Source of the DNA: Bacteroidales bacterium
GTDB lineage: Bacteria; Bacteroidota; Bacteroidia; Bacteroidales; UBA4181
NCBI GenBank assembly: GCA_031275285.1
Contig: JAISOY010000222.1
Coordinates: forward strand, 1 to 56,077
Direction: 5' to 3'
DNA: 56,077 bases
Shown: positions 53,054 to 56,077 of the stretch, one piece after another
Position numbering within the stretch: the first letter of the stretch is position 1
How the letters are laid out: the number at the start of each line of letters is the position of its first letter
Notes under the pieces: model-generated
Seen by the model: the letters and a program-made list of their open reading frames with translations, nothing else
Databases searched by the model: none
Told to the model about the DNA's origin: nothing
Position numbers and translations under genes: made by a program

Positions 53054-54112
53054 TTATGTATTTATCTTATTTTCAAAATCTTTAATTACCTTATTCAATT
53101 TATCGCCGAATATCCGTTGGGCATTTTCGTATGATTGATTTTCAAAAAACTCAATGAATTTTTCCCTCCCGAAATAATCGATCAAATCTTTGACAAATAA
53201 TCCGGACAACGGATACAATATCTCTTCGGCATATTTGGCTTTGTTTTCCCAACAATCTTTTATGGAAATTTGTTGTTGATTGGCCACCACCCATTTTTTT
53301 ACCTGTGTTAACCGGTCCTGACGGGTTAGATCAAAACATACGGCAGTTCCCTCATTGATAAACCGTGTTTTATGGGAAATATCTGTTGTATAATGGGAGA
53401 TAACATGGGTCATTTCATGTCCTACTGTTTGTTGGTAATGTGAATGAACGATACAAAATCCCGGTCTTGCAAATCCCAGGTTTGCTTTTAAAATTCTGAC
53501 CGCATCCTCTCTTGATTCCCACACAAAAAAATCGGTCTTTTTAGGTAAAGTGCTTTTGAAAAAACCATTGATACTCTTGTAGGCATTTTCCCGTAAAGAG
53601 GTATATTTCTCAATATCACCATCACTCATATTCTGGAAATAAAAACGAAAATTCTCCGTTTCAACGATTTTCCAGTGATCATAAAACTCATGAAAACCGA
53701 AAAGCAGGGTCTTTCCATAAGCGTCATTGGTCGCGTTTTTAGTCGCATTCAAATGGATACATTCGGTGAGCGATTGCTTCGAGTCCTGGTACTTCTGCAG
53801 CATAAAATAACAAGTACCCAGGTATCCAAGCGCCCAGGCCTTAAGCCATGAGTTGTTGCTGTCATTTTTTACTACACATGTAAGATAGGGAACCGCTTCC
53901 TTAAAATTCCCCTGGTCCGTATAAGTCCTGCCTATCAATAGATTTAAGTTTACATTTAACGGATCTGCCTCAAGGAGCGGGACAGCCTTATCTATTACCT
54001 GATCATAATCCTTTGATTGATACAATTTCCAGAGATCATCCACGACAGAACTTTGTCCAAATGCGACCAGGCTGGCCAAAAGAAAAAACGACACGAATAT
54101 ATTTTTCATCAT
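53054..54112 (-). CDS. Exported TPR protein with a zinc-metallopeptidase-like HExxH domain
   Basis: 352 residues. The signal peptide MMKNIFVSFFLLASLVAFGQ is followed by two or three TPR-like repeats (about 25-135). A C-terminal gluzincin-like domain carries the zinc motif H-E-x2-H in TVGHEMTHVISHY (about 230) and a third ligand candidate in FINEGTAVCFD. This is the Peptidase_MA-like arrangement. Probably a periplasmic peptidase; substrate unknown. It is the first minus-strand gene of the island. Confidence 0.8.
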   Translation of the reverse strand: MMKNIFVSFFLLASLVAFGQSSVVDDLWKLYQSKDYDQVIDKAVPLLEADPLNVNLNLLIGRTYTDQGNFKEAVPYLTCVVKNDSNNSWLKAWALGYLGTCYFMLQKYQDSKQSLTECIHLNATKNATNDAYGKTLLFGFHEFYDHWKIVETENFRFYFQNMSDGDIEKYTSLRENAYKSINGFFKSTLPKKTDFFVWESREDAVRILKANLGFARPGFCIVHSHYQQTVGHEMTHVISHYTTDISHKTRFINEGTAVCFDLTRQDRLTQVKKWVVANQQQISIKDCWENKAKYAEEILYPLSGLFVKDLIDYFGREKFIEFFENQSYENAQRIFGDKLNKVIKDFENKINT

Positions 54113-54167
54113 AGTTTGATGGTTATTTTAATAATCATTGAATATCACTCCCCTTACACAGCAAATA

Positions 54168-54378
54168 TAGTCAATTACGAATTATAAATTACGAATTACG
54201 ATAATCCGTGCTTTTTAAAATTTAATCGGGAACTTCGATCTAAAGTCTACTTTCAGTTGTCCGCCTATTACTTCTTCGATAACGGCAAAGGCAAAACTCT
54301 TATCTCTGCTCTTTTTTCATTCGTAATTGATCATTCGTAATTCGCAATTGATCATGATCATTCGTAATTCGCAATTGA
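54168..54378. repeat. Short A+T-rich repeats (TCGTAATT / AATTACGA)
   Basis: In the 402-bp spacer 54113-54514, AATTACGAATTATAAATTACG (split over 54173-54199) is followed at 54318-54378 by three units of CATTCGTAATT(CGCAATTGATCATGAT). The last two units have a 27-bp period. The two groups are inverted relative to each other and could pair. Nothing coding is seen. Confidence 0.65.
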
Positions 54379-54514
54379 CTAAAGTTTTGAGATAAGCAAA
54401 AGAATTGATACATTCGCCATAACATAAAAGCGATAAAGTTCCGGAAACAATAAAGCTTAGAAAGTATACGATCTCAATAAAAAACAACTAAACGACAATT
54501 TTAAATAAGCACTT

Positions 54515-56077
54515 ATGAAAAATTCAATATTATACATGATGATGGTTATCCTACTTGGATGCTCAGCCTCTCAAAAGAACATTGACCTGAGCGGTAGCTG
54601 GCGGTTCAGGTTAGATCCGGACAATGTCGGAGAAATCCAGCAATGGTATCATACCATATTCAATGATCCTATCACCCTGCCGGGCTCATTGCAGGAGCAA
54701 GGATATGGTTATGATATTGGCATCGATACGAAATGGACAGGGGGCATTGTTGACAGAGCCTGGTATACTGCTCCGGAATATGAAAAATACAGGCAAAAGG
54801 GAAATATCAAGGTGCCTTTCTGGTTGAATCCCGATAAGCATTATGTCGGAGTAGCCTGGTACCAGAAAGAGATCGATATTCCTTCGGGTTGGAAAGATAG
54901 AACCGTTCAACTCGAACTGGAACGCACACACTGGGAAACGACACTCTATATAGACGGTATGAAGCAGGACAGGCAGGATGCTTTATCAACCCCTCACCGG
55001 TATTTCCTGGACGGTCTTAAACCCGGAAAACATGTCATCAGTATACGTGTGGACAACAGGGTTCATCCTGATGTAGGTGTGAATGCCCACAGTGTTTCCG
55101 ATCATACCCAGAGCAATTGGAACGGCCTTACGGGCAACCTGTCGCTTTCGGCAAAACCCAAAGTATATATTGACGACGTACAGGTATATCCCGATGTGGC
55201 CGGCAAAAAGGTAAAAGCCGCCATCCGGCTGAAAGGAAAAACAGACACAGGAAAAGGCAAGGTGCTGGTACAGATAGAAACCGCTAAAGGAGAATCAGTA
55301 GGCAAACCTGTCCACCTCGGATTTGAAACTACGGACAACGACACACAACTGGATGTTACCATAGAAGCAGGAGAAGAGATATTATTATGGTCTGAACACT
55401 CACCCAACCTATACCGCCTGAAAACGACCGTAACCTCTTCGGGCGAAAAAGACGAAAGATATACCCAATTCGGGTTCCGCGACTTTAAGAAAAACGGGAC
55501 GCGCTTCCAGGTAAATGGCCAGCCCATCTTTTTGCGTGGGACGCTCGAATGTTGTATCTTCCCATTGACCGGCTATCCTGCGACCGGTAATAAATATTGG
55601 GAAAAGATATACCGTACCTGCAAAGAGTTTGGCCTGAACCATGTGCGTTTTCACTCCTGGTGTCCTCCGGAAGCTGCATTTCATGTAGCCGATAGCATGG
55701 GGATCTATCTACAGGTTGAATGTGCCGGCTGGACCACAGTAGGCAATGGCGGCTATTTAGATGAATGGTTTTATGCCGAAGGCGACAGGATACTGAAAGA
55801 GTACGGCAATCATCCGTCTTTTTGTTTGCTGGCATACGGAAATGAACCGGGAGGAGGCAATCAGGGAAAATATCTTTCAGACCTGGTTGATTATTGGAAA
55901 AAGAAAGACGACCGCAGACTCTACACCAGCGCCGCCGGATGGCCGTACATTCCAAACGCCGATTACTGGAACACCCCCGATCCGCGTATTCAGGCATGGG
56001 GAGGAGGGTTAAGATCCATCCTGAACGCACAACCTCCCCGTATGGATTTCGATTACAGGGACATAATAAAAAAAGAC
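54515..56077 (+). CDS. Glycoside hydrolase family 2 lipoprotein (cut by window end)
   Basis: 521 codons are visible from the ATG at 54515, with no stop before the window end. The N-terminus MKNSILYMMMVILLGCSAS has a lipobox (C16). A sugar-binding jelly-roll domain follows (about 22-215; NIDLSGSWRFRLDP, WYQKEIDIPSGW), then an Ig-like domain (about 215-325). The TIM barrel starts at FGFRDFKKNGTRFQVNG. LLAYGNEPGG holds the acid/base Glu (NE pair). This is the GH2 layout of beta-galactosidase, mannosidase and glucuronidase enzymes. The nucleophile and C-terminus lie outside. It starts a new plus-strand unit after the island. Confidence 0.92.
   Translation, partial: MKNSILYMMMVILLGCSASQKNIDLSGSWRFRLDPDNVGEIQQWYHTIFNDPITLPGSLQEQGYGYDIGIDTKWTGGIVDRAWYTAPEYEKYRQKGNIKVPFWLNPDKHYVGVAWYQKEIDIPSGWKDRTVQLELERTHWETTLYIDGMKQDRQDALSTPHRYFLDGLKPGKHVISIRVDNRVHPDVGVNAHSVSDHTQSNWNGLTGNLSLSAKPKVYIDDVQVYPDVAGKKVKAAIRLKGKTDTGKGKVLVQIETAKGESVGKPVHLGFETTDNDTQLDVTIEAGEEILLWSEHSPNLYRLKTTVTSSGEKDERYTQFGFRDFKKNGTRFQVNGQPIFLRGTLECCIFPLTGYPATGNKYWEKIYRTCKEFGLNHVRFHSWCPPEAAFHVADSMGIYLQVECAGWTTVGNGGYLDEWFYAEGDRILKEYGNHPSFCLLAYGNEPGGGNQGKYLSDLVDYWKKKDDRRLYTSAAGWPYIPNADYWNTPDPRIQAWGGGLRSILNAQPPRMDFDYRDIIKKD

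Noticed and set aside
54624..56030. Open frames on both strands inside the GH2 region
   Set aside because: They are shadows of the long plus-strand GH2 frame, which has no stop before the window end.

Overview
The window looks like a chromosomal piece of an anaerobic Bacteroidota, most likely Bacteroidales. Supporting signs are the Bacteroidetes-type promoter boxes (TAnnTTTG at -7, TTG/TTTG about 20 nt upstream), weak Shine-Dalgarno sequences, a ribosomal protein S1 of 731 residues, many SPI/SPII exported proteins, GH88 and GH2 lipoproteins, and an etfB-etfA-acyl-CoA dehydrogenase operon plus a butyrate kinase. No rRNA, phage, transposase or integrase gene was recognised.

Region 1 (1-7.5 kb): the 3' end of one exported barrel-like protein and a complete paralog beside it; a pterin pair (eukaryote-like 6-pyruvoyl-tetrahydropterin synthase overlapping folE); a sensor kinase; ribonuclease Z with a STAS-domain protein; rpsA; then two tRNA-Leu genes (CAG, GAG) ending in a strong terminator. 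Region 2 (7.7-17.5 kb): a G+C-richer two-gene heterodimeric ABC exporter with one degenerate ATP site, a lipoprotein, a flavin reductase, class II aldolase, bifunctional hisB and glmS. Region 3 (17.7-24 kb): an oxidative-stress block (ahpC, ahpF, a Fur/PerR-type regulator, ferritin, a nitroreductase-like protein, rubredoxin) facing a frameshifted metallo-beta-lactamase/rhodanese gene for sulfur chemistry.

Region 4 (24.3-37.5 kb): a GT-A-type glycosyltransferase and a GH88 lipoprotein, pcrA/uvrD and dnaB, an exported protein with two aspartic-protease motifs, a small barrel protein, dprA, a Gfo/Idh/MocA oxidoreductase, butyrate kinase without a neighbouring ptb, and a YfcE-like phosphoesterase. 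Region 5 (37.9-41.6 kb): etfB-etfA-acd with a good promoter and a 15-bp hairpin at its end.

Region 6 (41.6-54.1 kb) is the unusual part. All nine genes are on the minus strand, are mostly single units of unrelated function, and are separated by two kinds of repeat. One is a palindrome-bearing family found at 41.8, 43.1, 47.1 and 48.6-48.95 kb. The other is a set of attC-like elements starting just after stop codons at 43.6, 44.6, 50.5 and more weakly 52.9 kb. The cargo includes a class D beta-lactamase with all family motifs, a DUF3883-type nuclease-like protein, and a 740-residue ABC-ATPase with a CxxC hook and an R-x3-E...H C-terminus resembling RloC/PrrC anticodon nucleases. This resembles an integron-type cassette cluster without an integrase. 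That is inference, resting on gene orientation, repeat position and hairpin geometry. The window ends inside a GH2 glycosidase lipoprotein.
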